Assembly: GCF_004323735.1 (NCBI RefSeq)
Contig: NZ_CP036455.1
Coordinates: 3,281,101 to 3,345,100, forward strand
Length of the DNA stretch: 64,000 bases
DNA from: Streptomonospora litoralis
GTDB lineage: Bacteria > Actinomycetota > Actinomycetes > Streptosporangiales > Streptosporangiaceae
Direction of reading: 5' to 3'
The notes under the pieces are model-generated. The model was not told the origin of the DNA and ran no database searches. It saw only the letters and a program-made list of their open reading frames with translations. The translations under genes and the position numbers were made by a program. This document shows positions 18,801 to 27,920 of this stretch, piece by piece (the first letter of the stretch is position 1; each line of letters opens with the position of its first letter).

Positions 18801-19628
18801 TCAGCCCGCGGAGTCGCGCGCCGACTGGGCGGCCAGCGCCCGCAGCCGCCCGGCCTGCGCGCGCCGCTCGGCGGCGGCCTGCTCGTCAAGCGTGCGCCCG
18901 GCGGCGCCCTGCAGCAGCTCCTTGGTCGCGGCCGCGGCCTCGCGCGGCACCGCCTGCAGCGCGGCGACCAGGTCGGCGACGGCGCCGTCGAGCTGGTCCC
19001 CCGCGACGACGAGCTCGGCCAGGCGCAGCTCGCGCGCCTCGTCGGCCCCGACGGTGCGGGCGGTCAGACACAGCTCCATGGCGCGGTTGGGACCGACCGC
19101 CTCGACCAGCGGCTTGGTGCCGGTGAGGTCGGGCACCAGACCCAGCGCGGGCTCTTTCATGCACAGCTGCGCGTCGTCGGCGAGGATGCGCAGATCGCAG
19201 GAGAGCGCCAGCTGCAGCCCGGCACCGATGGCGTGGCCGCGCACCGCGGCGACGGTTACGACGTCGGGCCGCCGCAGCCAGCGGAAGCCCTCCTGGTACT
19301 CGGCGATGACGGCGTCGAGTTCGGCTTCGTCGGCGCTGCCGTCGGCGATGCGGTCCATCAGCGAGGTCTCGCCCTCGACTCCGCCCGGGCGGAACATGGC
19401 GAGGTCGATTCCAGCGGAGAAGGAGGGCCCTTCACCCGTAATCACAACAATACGGACAGAGCTCGGCAGCCGCTGGCCGACATGGGCCAGCGCCCGCCAC
19501 GTACGGCCCGTCATCGCGTTGCGACGCTCGGGACGCGCCAGCGTCACCGTAGCGACCTCGCCGGTGACCGACAGTCGCAGACCGGCCGCCCGCAGCTCGC
19601 CGTCCTCTTCCGGGGCCGCCTCCGCCAT
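18801..19628 (-). CDS. Enoyl-CoA hydratase/isomerase (crotonase) family protein
   Basis: A 275-residue crotonase-fold protein. The two oxyanion-hole segments are GEGPSFSAGIDLAMF and VRGHAIGAGLQLALS, followed by EPALGLVPDLTGT where hydratases carry a catalytic acid. The Asp after GLVP is more like isomerase or hydrolase branches, so the exact reaction is open. Start at ATG 19628 with GGAGG five bases upstream. It stands alone, with no other fatty-acid gene nearby. Confidence 0.85.
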   Translation of the reverse strand: MAEAAPEEDGELRAAGLRLSVTGEVATVTLARPERRNAMTGRTWRALAHVGQRLPSSVRIVVITGEGPSFSAGIDLAMFRPGGVEGETSLMDRIADGSADEAELDAVIAEYQEGFRWLRRPDVVTVAAVRGHAIGAGLQLALSCDLRILADDAQLCMKEPALGLVPDLTGTKPLVEAVGPNRAMELCLTARTVGADEARELRLAELVVAGDQLDGAVADLVAALQAVPREAAAATKELLQGAAGRTLDEQAAAERRAQAGRLRALAAQSARDSAG

Positions 19629-20303
19629 GGACACCTCCGCACCTCGTCGCCCGCGGCGCTCCGCTCGGCCGCAGACTCTCGTTTCGACGACGGCCAGACT
19701 AGCTGGATGGGTGAGTCCGAAGTCTTCGGTCGCCGGCGAGACGACTCGGGTCCGCTGGGCGGCCTTGCGGCCTGCCGAGCGGCGGGCGGCCTGAAAGGGA
19801 AGCGGCGGCAACGGCGGCGCGGACGCCCCCGCGCCCAGCGGGCAGCGTGCCCGCCGGTGGCCCGCCCGACGGCGCGCCGACACTGAGCGGGGTTTAGTGG
19901 GCGCCTTCGTGCGCAAATCACGAAAGAACGGCCCTTGGTTCGGGAATTCCCACACGAAGGCTGCGGGAGCAGACCCGCGGCGCCCCCCGGCCGGAACCGA
20001 GCCGACCGGCCGGCTGAGCAACCTGCTCAGACACCGGACTCACTCATCCAGGGCGCGGAGTGCGGGGCGGCCGAAGGGGGGGCGCGCCCTCCGCGGGCGC
20101 CTTGCGGAAGACAGGGGTATTCCCTTCGCGCTGTGCCGTGGGCCGGGGCAGGCCCGTCTGGTGCCGGCGAAAGCGCGGTGTTCGGTGCCAAGGCGCCGCA
20201 CGGAGGGGCAGCGCAGCAGCGCCGGGTGTTCCGGCGGTTCCCGCAGGTGCGGTGTCCCACCCGCAGGGCACGGCCTGGGCGGAACGGGCACGCCGCGGCG
20301 GGG
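19629..20303. other. Intergenic region without recognisable gene
   Basis: About 675 bp between the crotonase start and the end of the HTH gene, with frames on both strands but no codon bias or family match. It must carry the crotonase promoter and the end of the HTH transcript. A slightly AT-richer patch at 19905-19960 is the best promoter candidate. I see no further structure that I can support. Confidence 0.5.
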
Positions 20304-20510
20304 TCAGCCGCGGCGGGTCGCGCCTCCGCGGCCGCGCAGGGTGACTCCTGCTTCGGTGAGCAACCGGTGCACGAAGCCGTAGGACCGGCCGGTGGAGGCC
20401 GCGAGCGAGCGGATGCTCTCCCCTTCGTCATAGCGTCTCTTGAGCTCGCTCGCCAGTTCCGAACGTTCGGCGCCGGTCACGCGGGTGCCCTTTTTCAGGG
20501 TCTCGGCCAC
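20304..20510 (-). CDS. Small conserved helix-turn-helix protein
   Basis: A 68-residue protein, MAETLKKGTRVTGAERSEL followed by YDEGESIRSLAASTGRSYG and ending VTLRGRGGATRRG. This is a small HTH protein conserved almost word for word across actinobacteria, often next to an ABC-F gene as here. GTG at 20510 has GGAGG five bases upstream. The HTH (SIRSLAASTGRSYGFVHRLL) suggests DNA binding, but no target is known to me. Confidence 0.82.
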   Translation of the reverse strand: MAETLKKGTRVTGAERSELASELKRRYDEGESIRSLAASTGRSYGFVHRLLTEAGVTLRGRGGATRRG

Positions 20511-20722
20511 AACGTCCTCCCGTAATCGTGGGTGCTCAACGCGACATCGCAGCCCATGATCAGCCATGCGGGGGCCGGTGGCTACCCGTCGGCGACGCGG
20601 CGCGGTCGCCCGGTGGCACCCGGCGGTTTTCGGACAGAACCAATACCGGACCAGAATCCGAGGCGGGACAACCCGCGGCGACCGACGCGCGTCTTTTATA
20701 TCCCCGAGGGGGAACACGCAGT

Positions 20723-22321
20723 TCAGGCGAGGGTGATCAGGTCCGCGAACTCGACGTTCCACAGGTCCTCGACACCGTCGGGCAACAGGATGACCCGTTC
20801 CGGCGCGAGCGCCTCGACTGCGCCCTCGTCGTGGGTGACCAGCACGATAGCGCCCCGATAGTTGCGCAGCGCGCCGAGGATCTCCTCGCGGCTGGCGGGG
20901 TCGAGGTTGTTGGTGGGCTCGTCCAGCAGCAGCACGTTGGCGCTGGAGACCACGAGTGTGGCCAGCGCCAGCCGGGTCTTCTCGCCGCCGGAGAGCACGC
21001 CCGCGGGCTTGTCGACGTCGTCGCCGGTGAAGAGGAAGGAGCCCAGCGTGCGGCGCGCCTCGACATCGGGGAGGTCGGGCGCCGCACGCATCATGTTCTC
21101 CAGCACCGACAACCCGGTGTCGAGGGTCTCGTGCTCCTGGGCGTAGTACCCCAGGCGCAGGCCGTGGCCCGGCACGACCTCGCCGGTGTCGGGCTCCTCG
21201 ATCCCGGCGAGCAGCCGCAGCAGCGTCGTCTTGCCGGCGCCGTTGAGCCCCAGTACGACCACCCGGCTGCCGCGATCGATGGCCAGGTCGACACCGGAGA
21301 AGATCTCCAGCGACCCGTAGGACTTGGACAGCCCCTCGGCCGTCAGCGGGGTGCGTCCGCTGGGCGCGGGGGCAGGGAAGCGCAGCTTGGCAACCTTGTC
21401 ACTCTGCCGTTGGCCCTGCACCGAGTTGAGGATGCGCTCGGCGCGGTTCTCCATCTGGTGGGCCGCCCGCGCCTTGGTGGCCTTGGCGCGGAAGCGGTCG
21501 GCCTGCTTCTGCAGGGAGCTCGCCTGCTTCTCGGCGTTGGCGGCCTCGCGCCTGCGGCGGCGCTCGTCGGCCTCGCGCTGCGCCTGGTAGGCGCGCCAGC
21601 CCATGTTGTAGATGTCGATGACGCACCGGTTGGCGTCGAGGTAGAACACCTTGTTCACCACGTCCTCGACCAGCTCGACGTCGTGGCTGATCACCAGCAC
21701 GCCGCCCTGGCGGCTCTTGAGGAAGTCGCGCAGCCAGACGATGGAGTCGCCGTCGAGGTGGTTGGTCGGCTCGTCCAGCAGCAGGGTGTCGGCGCCGCTG
21801 AAGAGGATCCGGGCGAGCTCGATGCGGCGCCGCTGGCCGCCGGAGAGCGTGCCCAGCGGCTGGCCGAGCACCCGGTCGTCCAGCTTGAGGCTGCTGGCGA
21901 TGGAGGCGGCCTCGGACTCGGCGGCGTAGCCGCCCATCATGTGGAAGTGCTCTTCCGCACGGGCGTAGGCGCGCGCCGCCTTGTCGCGGCTCTTGTCGTC
22001 CTCGCTGCCCATGCGCTCCTCGGCCCGGCGCATCCGGTGCAGCGCGTCGCCGATGCCGCGGGCGGACAGGATGCGGTCGCGGGCGAGCTCCTCGGGGTCG
22101 GTCGCCCGGGGGTCCTGCGGGAGGTAGCCCACCGAACCGCCGTTCGAGACCGTGCCGGCGGTCGGAGCGTCCTCGCCGGCCAGCACCTTGGTCAGCGTGG
22201 TCTTGCCCGCGCCGTTGCGCCCGACCAGCCCTACGCGGTCGCCGGCGGCGACGCGCAGCGAGGTGGGCTCCAGCAGCAGGCGGGAACCCACGCGCAGTTC
22301 GAGTTCAGAGGCGGTCAGCAT
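20723..22321 (-). CDS. ABC-F family ATPase
   Basis: A 532-residue protein of two fused ATP-binding domains without membrane segments, the ABC-F class that acts on ribosomes. First domain: GRNGAGKTT, signature LSGGQRRRIELARI and LLLDEPTNHLD. Second: GLNGAGKTTLLRL, LSGGEKTRLAL and LLLDEPTNNLD. A charged linker (ADERRRRREAANAEKQ region) sits between them. Members are translation factors or ribosome-protection antibiotic-resistance proteins; with no drug-biosynthesis context a housekeeping role is likelier. The ATG at 22321 has only GAAAG upstream. The HTH gene follows 212 bp downstream. Confidence 0.9.
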   Translation of the reverse strand: MLTASELELRVGSRLLLEPTSLRVAAGDRVGLVGRNGAGKTTLTKVLAGEDAPTAGTVSNGGSVGYLPQDPRATDPEELARDRILSARGIGDALHRMRRAEERMGSEDDKSRDKAARAYARAEEHFHMMGGYAAESEAASIASSLKLDDRVLGQPLGTLSGGQRRRIELARILFSGADTLLLDEPTNHLDGDSIVWLRDFLKSRQGGVLVISHDVELVEDVVNKVFYLDANRCVIDIYNMGWRAYQAQREADERRRRREAANAEKQASSLQKQADRFRAKATKARAAHQMENRAERILNSVQGQRQSDKVAKLRFPAPAPSGRTPLTAEGLSKSYGSLEIFSGVDLAIDRGSRVVVLGLNGAGKTTLLRLLAGIEEPDTGEVVPGHGLRLGYYAQEHETLDTGLSVLENMMRAAPDLPDVEARRTLGSFLFTGDDVDKPAGVLSGGEKTRLALATLVVSSANVLLLDEPTNNLDPASREEILGALRNYRGAIVLVTHDEGAVEALAPERVILLPDGVEDLWNVEFADLITLA

Positions 22322-22455
22322 GGCACACAGACTTTCTGGCGGCGGGTGCGAAGGTCGGTCGGCGGGGCGCGGCCGCAGGGCTCAGACCGCGCGGCGCAGG
22401 GCGCCGGGGAGCGGGGACCGCGTCACGCGCACGCGGCCAACACTAGTGCCTGTCG

Positions 22456-22508
22456 GCGCAACGTGCGTCGGCGCAGCGGTGTTCCCGCCGCGCCGACGCA
22501 CGTTGCGC
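22456..22508 (-). terminator. 19-bp perfect hairpin after the AI-2E permease gene
   Basis: Arms 22456-22474 (GCGCAACGTGCGTCGGCGC) and 22490-22508 are perfect inverted repeats around a 15-base loop. The structure begins inside the TAG stop codon of the permease gene. There is no T-run, as is common for actinobacterial terminators. It also precedes the ABC-F gene by 135 bp. Confidence 0.7.
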
Positions 22509-23935
22509 TAGGACTGTCCCCGATCGGCGCCTTTGGACGGGCCGGGCCGCGTCTCGGACGTCTCCGTCTGGGATCGGCCCGTGTTGCCCGACTTGCCCGT
22601 GCCGGAGGATTCGGCACCGGCGGAGTCGGCCGGCGTCCGCCCGGCCGTCACGCCGCTCTCGGCGGGGGTCTTGTGCGCACTCCGCGGTTTATCGCCCGTC
22701 GCGCCCGCCTCCGACCCGCCGGCGGCGACGTCGTCGGGCCGACCGCCGGCTCCGGCGAAGCGCCCGGTCTCCGCGGCGCGGGCGAGCGGGCGGTTGCGCA
22801 GCAGCGCCGCGATGACCGCCACGACGGGGGTCGCCAGGAACATGCCGGCGATCCCGCCGAGGATGCCGCCGATAGTGATGACCAGCAGCACCACGGCCGA
22901 AGGAAGCTCCAGCGCCTTGCCGTAGACGCGCGGCGCGAAGACGTGGCTCTCCAGCTGCTGCACCACCACCACGACGGCGACCACGAGCACCGCGATCAGC
23001 CACCCCTGCGTCACCAGGGCGACCAGCGCCGCCAGCAAGCCTGTCAGGAAGGCGCCGATGACCGGCAGGAACGCGCCGATGAAGGTCAGCACGATGAGCG
23101 GGATCGCCAGGCTCGGGTCGATGAGGAAGACGAGGAAGAGGCCGATGCCGATCGCGTCTATCAGGCCCACCAGCGCCACCCCGCGGACGTAGCGCCCCAT
23201 CACCCCGTAGGAGATCTCCGTGGCGGCCTTGATGGAGCGGCGCGACGCGCGCGGGAAGAGCGAGCGCAGCCATTCCATGAGCAGGTCACCGGAGTGCACG
23301 AAGTAGATGGTCAGCACCAGGATGAGGATGACCCCGAGCAGGATCTCCAGCACGGTGGTTCCGGCCACCCACGCCTGGCTCACCCACTGCGACCAGTCCT
23401 CCTGCAGGCGCGACCGCAACTCACGCTCGACCGCGTCGATGGCGGTGCTCGCCAGTTGGGGGTCGAGGCCGAACGTCTGCAGGTAGCTCGGCAGGTCGTC
23501 GACGGCCTGCTCGACGCTGTCGACAAGGCCGGAGAAACCCGAGATGGCGGGCTGCACGACCATCGTGACGACGCCGGCCAGCAGCACGAGCGCGCCCACA
23601 CAGGTGATGGCGGTCGAGGTTCCGCGGCCCAGGCCCTTGCGCCGCAGCCAGTTGGCCGGCGGCGTGAGCAGCGCGGTGACGAAGATCGCGAGGATCACCG
23701 GGATGGTGACCACGCGGATGTAGACCAGGCCGTAGACGACGAAGGCGATGACGACGCCGATCAGCAGCACCCGCCAGGCGAGGTTGCCCATCCGCACGAG
23801 CAGCCCTTCGGGCTCGGTGGGCGGTTCGGCACCGCGGTCGGGCGCGGCGGGCTGCGGATCGGCCTCGGCGGCGTCCTCCTGCGGCCGGCGCCCCCGGCTC
23901 AGCAGCGGCCACCTCCACAGCCGTGTCAATCGCAC
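22508..23935 (-). CDS. AI-2E family (PerM-type) membrane permease, second copy
   Basis: A 475-residue member of the AI-2E/PerM superfamily, with hydrophilic tails at both ends (about 45 and 100 residues). Core features are VVTIPVILAIFVTALLTPPANWL, the central loop with LPSYLQTFGLDP, the segment GVMGRYVRGVALVGLIDAIG, the signature FLPVIGAFLTGLLAALVAL and QQLESHVFAPRVYGKAL. The C-terminal tail is Ser/Gly/Thr-rich and low complexity. GTG start with AGGGGGA about five bases upstream. Only weakly similar to the copy at 10418-11626, so an old paralogue. Confidence 0.85.
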   Translation of the reverse strand: MRLTRLWRWPLLSRGRRPQEDAAEADPQPAAPDRGAEPPTEPEGLLVRMGNLAWRVLLIGVVIAFVVYGLVYIRVVTIPVILAIFVTALLTPPANWLRRKGLGRGTSTAITCVGALVLLAGVVTMVVQPAISGFSGLVDSVEQAVDDLPSYLQTFGLDPQLASTAIDAVERELRSRLQEDWSQWVSQAWVAGTTVLEILLGVILILVLTIYFVHSGDLLMEWLRSLFPRASRRSIKAATEISYGVMGRYVRGVALVGLIDAIGIGLFLVFLIDPSLAIPLIVLTFIGAFLPVIGAFLTGLLAALVALVTQGWLIAVLVVAVVVVVQQLESHVFAPRVYGKALELPSAVVLLVITIGGILGGIAGMFLATPVVAVIAALLRNRPLARAAETGRFAGAGGRPDDVAAGGSEAGATGDKPRSAHKTPAESGVTAGRTPADSAGAESSGTGKSGNTGRSQTETSETRPGPSKGADRGQS

Positions 23936-24082
23936 GTCATCCCCCTACTCCTGCCGTACTCCTGCCGTCTGCCCGGGTACCGGCCACCCGCGCCGCCTCG
24001 CCGGGACCCCCGCCGCGCGGCACCCGATCAGCCGAAGTTACCGCATGGCCGGGACTTCGGACCCGGTCGCGGCGCGCCGCGC

Positions 24083-24490
24083 TCACAGCTGCCACGGCTC
24101 GCGCGGACGGTCGGAGTCGACGATCTCGTTGCCGAAGGGGGCCAGGGCGACCGGGATCATCTTCAGCGACGCCCATGCCAGCGGGATGCCGACGACGGTG
24201 ACCGCCAGTGCCAGCGCGGTGCCGATGTGGCCCAGCGCCAGCCACCACCCGGCGACGATCAGCCAGACGACGTTGAGAGCCGTACTCGCCCCTCCCGCGC
24301 CGGGCCGGCGTGCGAGCTCGCGGCCGAAGGGCCAGAGTGCGTAGGCGGCCATGCGGAAGGAGGCGATACCGAAGGGGATGGTGACGATCAGGATGCAGCA
24401 GACGATCCCGGCCACGACGTAGCCGAGCGCCAACCACAGTCCGGCGACGACCAGCCAGACGACGTTGAGGACCAGGCGGAGCAGTGCCAC
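24083..24490 (-). CDS. YccF-domain membrane protein
   Basis: A 135-residue membrane protein with two copies of the YccF unit: LNVVWLVVAGLWLALGYVVA near the start and LNVVWLIVAGWWLALGHIG in the second half, each followed by a second membrane segment and a PFG motif. Four membrane segments in all. GTG start at 24490 with GAAAGGGA ten bases upstream. The family is widespread and of unknown function. Confidence 0.85.
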   Translation of the reverse strand: MALLRLVLNVVWLVVAGLWLALGYVVAGIVCCILIVTIPFGIASFRMAAYALWPFGRELARRPGAGGASTALNVVWLIVAGWWLALGHIGTALALAVTVVGIPLAWASLKMIPVALAPFGNEIVDSDRPREPWQL

Positions 24491-24795
24491 TGCGATCGAA
24501 TCCCTTTCCGTTCCGTGTCGCGAACCGGCCGCCGTACGGGGCCGGGGGTCCGGTGACCTCTACCCGCATACGACGCAACCTTGTGCTCCCCTCGTTCCGC
24601 GGCGCCACCCCGAAAACTCCCCTAAGGGGCCCGAGCGGCAAGGAGTCCGCCCGATCGGGCCCCCGCGGCTCGGCGGCCCATCGGCAAGCACCGTCGTCCG
24701 GCCCGCGGATCGGCGGTTCTACCGGGGACTCCCGAACCGCCCCGCCGGGGCGCCGGTTTGGGGCGGGCGCGGGCGGGCGGGTTAGGATCGGCGAC
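24491..24795. other. Divergent promoter region
   Basis: About 305 bp between the YccF gene (minus) and the metallo-hydrolase gene (plus). It must carry promoters for both. I see only short GC palindromes around 24650 and no recognisable operator. Confidence 0.4.
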
Positions 24796-25446
24796 GTGCG
24801 TATCACCAAGCTCGGACATGCCTGCGTCCGCCTGGAGCGGGACGGCGCCACCCTGGTCATCGACCCGGGCGGCTTCAGCGAGGCCGACGCCGCGGTGGGC
24901 GCCGACGCGGTGGCGATCACCCACGAGCACCCCGACCACCTCGATCTCGACCGGTTGCACGCGGCCGCATCCGCCAAGCCCGGTCTGGAGATCTACACGC
25001 ACGCACAGATCGCGGCCCAGCTGCGACAGGAGAGCGGCTTGGAAGCGCGGGTGCACGAGGTCGCCCACGGCGACACGGTGACCGCGGCGGGGTTCGAGGT
25101 CCAGGCCTACGGTGAGCGCCACGCGGTCATCCATCCCGACATCCCGGTCGTCACCAACGTCGGGTTCCGGCTGCCCACGGCCGACGGCGCGCTGTTCCAC
25201 CCGGGCGACGCGCTGACCGTGCCCGAGGACCCGGTCAGCACCCTGCTGGTGCCGCTGCACGCGCCGTGGTCGAAGATCTCCGAGGTCGTCGACTACCTGC
25301 GGGCGGTCGCCCCGACCCGCGCAGTGGCGGTGCACGACGCCCTGCTCAGCGAGACCGGCGCCGGCGTCTACGCCAAGAACCTCGGTCGACTGGTGCCCGG
25401 CGTCGACTACACGCGCCTGCAGCCGGGGACCGAGACCACGGCCTGA
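24796..25446 (+). CDS. UlaG-like metallo-beta-lactamase-fold hydrolase
   Basis: A 216-residue MBL-fold protein. It begins MRITKLGHACVRLERDG and has the metal motif HEHPDH at about 46-51, a second ligand in GERHAVIH and an Asp in HPGDAL. This pattern is that of short UlaG/YtkL-like hydrolases found across actinobacteria, with unknown natural substrate. GTG start with AGGA nine bases upstream. Single gene. Confidence 0.85.
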   Translation: MRITKLGHACVRLERDGATLVIDPGGFSEADAAVGADAVAITHEHPDHLDLDRLHAAASAKPGLEIYTHAQIAAQLRQESGLEARVHEVAHGDTVTAAGFEVQAYGERHAVIHPDIPVVTNVGFRLPTADGALFHPGDALTVPEDPVSTLLVPLHAPWSKISEVVDYLRAVAPTRAVAVHDALLSETGAGVYAKNLGRLVPGVDYTRLQPGTETTA

Positions 25447-25985
25447 GGGGCATCGGCCCGCACGGGCGGGCGGCAGGCGCGAGGGCGCCGAGCGAAGCCG
25501 GGCCGGCTCGATCCGGTTCGGGCGCGGCGGTCTGGACGAGGTCTAGACCTTAATGTGATCGGCCCATCACGCCATCCCCCTAGGCAGGCGCGGGCTCGGT
25601 CAATACGATGTTTGGTATCCGGTTGAACGGACCGGTCCTCGCGAATCATCGCCGAAATCGGACATACGACCAAACATTGGTCAGTGCAGGTCGGATTCGG
25701 TAACGGTTGAGCGAGTAATTTTCCCACCCCCCGTGCGCGAGCGGGAGTGGGGATGGCATGATTACGTACCGGCTCGCAGGGAGGGCGGCACCGCCTCCCC
25801 GGCCGTTTCGTGTGAGCGCCCTGCCGGTTTCGGCGGTTCGGCGCCGTGGTCTGCACCACACCCGGGAACACCGAGGCGACGCATGGCGTTCACGCCGTGC
25901 GGGGTTGCTCACGCTGTATGACTGCTTATGTCTGACCCTGTCTTCCCAATAGCTTACTAGTGATTTCAGTAGAGGTGGTTCAACC
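25447..25985. other. Long upstream region of the WhiB-family gene
   Basis: About 540 bp of lower GC than average with no credible gene. It contains the inverted repeat ATGTTTGGT (25608-25616) and ACCAAACAT (25669-25677), 52 bp apart. A long, AT-richer leader of this kind often carries several promoters and operators of a developmental regulator. No -35/-10 pair can be fixed with confidence. Confidence 0.5.
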
Positions 25986-26285
25986 ATGTCTCAGGTACGC
26001 CGGCAGGCAACGCTGCGCCCCCGCCCGCACTGGGGGTGGCAGGATGCCGCCGCGTGCCGGGGCGAGGACCTTGTGCTCTTCTTCGGCCCCGATGGCGAGC
26101 GCCAGCCGGAGCGGGAGATCCGCGAGCGCAAGGCCAAGGAGATCTGTGCTCAGTGCCCTGTCCGTACCGAGTGCCTCGACTACGCGATTTCGCGACCCGA
26201 GAAGTACGGCACGTGGGGCGGCCTGAACGAAGACGAGCGCGCGTCTGAGCGCCGGCGCCGCATGCGCCGTGCCAACGCGGCCTGA
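25986..26285 (+). CDS. WhiB-family iron-sulfur transcription regulator
   Basis: A 99-residue WhiB-like (Wbl) protein. The four cluster ligands are Cys24, Cys54, Cys57 and Cys63 (CPVRTEC), followed by the family turn GTWGGLNEDER and a basic tail ERRRRMRRANAA for DNA contact. The insert DGERQPERE between the first two cysteines resembles WhiD/WhiB3 types, but subclass is not certain. It binds a [4Fe-4S] cluster sensitive to O2 or NO and acts with the principal sigma factor. The ATG at 25986 has AGAGGTGG upstream. A strong terminator follows, so it is monocistronic. Confidence 0.92.
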   Translation: MSQVRRQATLRPRPHWGWQDAAACRGEDLVLFFGPDGERQPEREIRERKAKEICAQCPVRTECLDYAISRPEKYGTWGGLNEDERASERRRRMRRANAA

Positions 26286-26372
26286 CCGACCCTCCGCCCT
26301 CACCGGGCTGGACTCGCGGCGGACGAAGAGACCCGAGACGACAGTTCTCTAAAGCGGCCCCGGCCACGCTAA

Positions 26373-26417
26373 CCCGCGGCGCCCCGACGGTTTCCGTCGA
26401 GGGCGCCGCGGGTTTTT
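26373..26417 (+). terminator. Intrinsic terminator of the WhiB-family gene
   Basis: Arms CCCGCGGCGCCC (26373-26384) and GGGCGCCGCGGG (26401-26412) pair perfectly, extended inward by CGACGG/CCGTCG with a three-base loop, and are followed by TTTTT at 26413-26417. It is a textbook rho-independent terminator. Confidence 0.92.
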
Positions 26418-26445
26418 CACGTCTTCCCGCGGTTCACGCGACCTC

Positions 26446-27153
26446 TCACAGGTGACGGTCGAACCACTGCGCGGCCGCCTCACCCGCGTCCTGGCCGGCC
26501 GCCCCGCGGTCGCCGATCAGCGCGGTGACCTGGTCGTCGGAGAGCTGTTCGAAGTCGCGGTACCACTCCCCCACCGCGCGGAAGTTGTCCGGGACCGTCA
26601 GTGCGACGACGCGGTCGGCGTCGGGGGCCAAGGCGTCGAGGGCGGCCTCGGCGGCCACCGGGACCGCCAGCAGGAGTCGGCGGGGGTGCTGCCGCCGCAC
26701 CATCCGCAGGGCCGCCCGCGCCGTACCGCCGGTGGCGACACCGTCGTCGACCACGACGACGTCGCGGCCGCGCGGATCGGGCGCGGCGCGGCCGCGCCGG
26801 TAGGTCTGCAGTCTGCGGGCCAGCTCGGCCCGCTCGGCCTCGACCGTGGCCGCCAGGTCGGCGCGGGTCAGCCGCAGCCGCGCCAGCGCGCGGTCGTCGT
26901 AGCAGACGTGGCCGTCCTCGGCCATGGCGCCCACCCCGAGTTCGGCGTGTCCGGGCACACCGATCTTGCGCACGACGACCACGTCCAGCGGGATGCGCAG
27001 CAGCCGGGAGAGCTCGGCGCCGACCGGCACGCCTCCGCGGGGCAGGGCCAGCACCAGCGGGTCCTCGGCCACATGCGGACGGACGCGCTCGGCGAGGCGG
27101 CGGCCCGCCTCGGCGCGGTCGGTGAACGGCAGGGATACGGGCAGCGGGTTCAT
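26446..27153 (-). CDS. Phosphoribosyltransferase-family protein
   Basis: A 235-residue type I phosphoribosyltransferase fold. The PRPP-binding loop is VVVVDDGVATGGTA, and the N-terminal LALPRGGVPVGAELSRLL with VVVVRKIGVPGHAELGVGA is the pattern of the stand-alone Rv0571c-like group. Its substrate is unknown; these are not purine-salvage enzymes. GGAG five bases before the ATG at 27153 sets the start. Confidence 0.85.
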   Translation of the reverse strand: MNPLPVSLPFTDRAEAGRRLAERVRPHVAEDPLVLALPRGGVPVGAELSRLLRIPLDVVVVRKIGVPGHAELGVGAMAEDGHVCYDDRALARLRLTRADLAATVEAERAELARRLQTYRRGRAAPDPRGRDVVVVDDGVATGGTARAALRMVRRQHPRRLLLAVPVAAEAALDALAPDADRVVALTVPDNFRAVGEWYRDFEQLSDDQVTALIGDRGAAGQDAGEAAAQWFDRHL

Positions 27154-27350
27154 AAGCACTCCGGCGCTCCGCCCGATCGCCTCCGCGAGGCGGGAGCGCC
27201 GCTCCTCGTACTAATCGTCATCGCGCTCCTGGCGCGGCGGAGAGTGCTACGGGCATACCCGCCGACGCTCGCGCGCCAACCTCGCGGCCGCGCAATTCTC
27301 GGCACGCCCCACGGGGTGGGGCGGATCCGCTGCCGGCGCCGGCGGAGCGG

Positions 27351-27920
27351 TCAGTCGGCCGCCGCCCGGCGGAAGTCGCTTTCCAGGACGGCCATGACGA
27401 GGGCGTCGTGGCGGCGGCCGTCCCACAGCAGCGCGTCGCGCATCCGGCCCTCGACGCTGAATCCGCAGGAGCGGTAGACGGCGATGGCGCGCATGTTGAA
27501 CGCGTAGACGCTCAGCCAGACGCGGTGCAGGCGGATGTGGTTGAACGCGTAGTCCAGCACCAGCCTGGTGGCCTCCTTGCCCAGCCCCTGGCCGGTGAAC
27601 TCGATGGCCGAGAGAGCGATGCGGTAGGCCGCGCTCTCGTTGTCGGCGTCGACCTCGGTCAGCGCCAGCTCGCCGACGAAGCGGCCGCCGGGCTCCTCGA
27701 TGATGGCCAGGTCCAGCCGGTCGAACTGGTCGGCCCGGGTGGCGCACCAGTCGCAGACCTCGTCGTAGTCCGGCCTGCGGTGGGTGCCGGTGAGCCTGCG
27801 GATCTCGTCGTCGCGCGTGGACTCGAAGAAGTCGTCGGCGTGTGCGGCCGAGAGCGGAACCAGATTGACGCGCGAACCCGCGAGTGTGGGGTTGTCGCGC
27901 AGCGCACTCAAGTCGATCAT
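27351..27920 (-). CDS. GNAT acetyltransferase, RimJ/RimL type
   Basis: A 189-residue GNAT-fold N-acetyltransferase. The acetyl-CoA loop is GQGLGKEATRLVLDYAF, preceded by FVGELALTEVD and followed by LHRVWLSVYAFNMRAIAVYRSCGF, which is the RimJ/RimL layout. It may modify a ribosomal protein N-terminus or a small amine. Start at ATG 27920 with GGGAG nine bases away. It is divergent from the MFS gene to its right. Confidence 0.87.
   Translation of the reverse strand: MIDLSALRDNPTLAGSRVNLVPLSAAHADDFFESTRDDEIRRLTGTHRRPDYDEVCDWCATRADQFDRLDLAIIEEPGGRFVGELALTEVDADNESAAYRIALSAIEFTGQGLGKEATRLVLDYAFNHIRLHRVWLSVYAFNMRAIAVYRSCGFSVEGRMRDALLWDGRRHDALVMAVLESDFRRAAAD

Noticed and set aside
20528-24556. A 1,342-codon plus-strand open frame opposite the ABC-F and permease genes
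   Set aside because: It is antisense to well-identified genes and made of low-complexity Gly/Ala/Arg/Asp translation, a usual by-product of very high GC.
25646-25987. A 113-codon minus-strand frame upstream of the WhiB-family gene
   Set aside because: It has no codon bias or family match, and it would cover the regulatory region of the WhiB-family gene.
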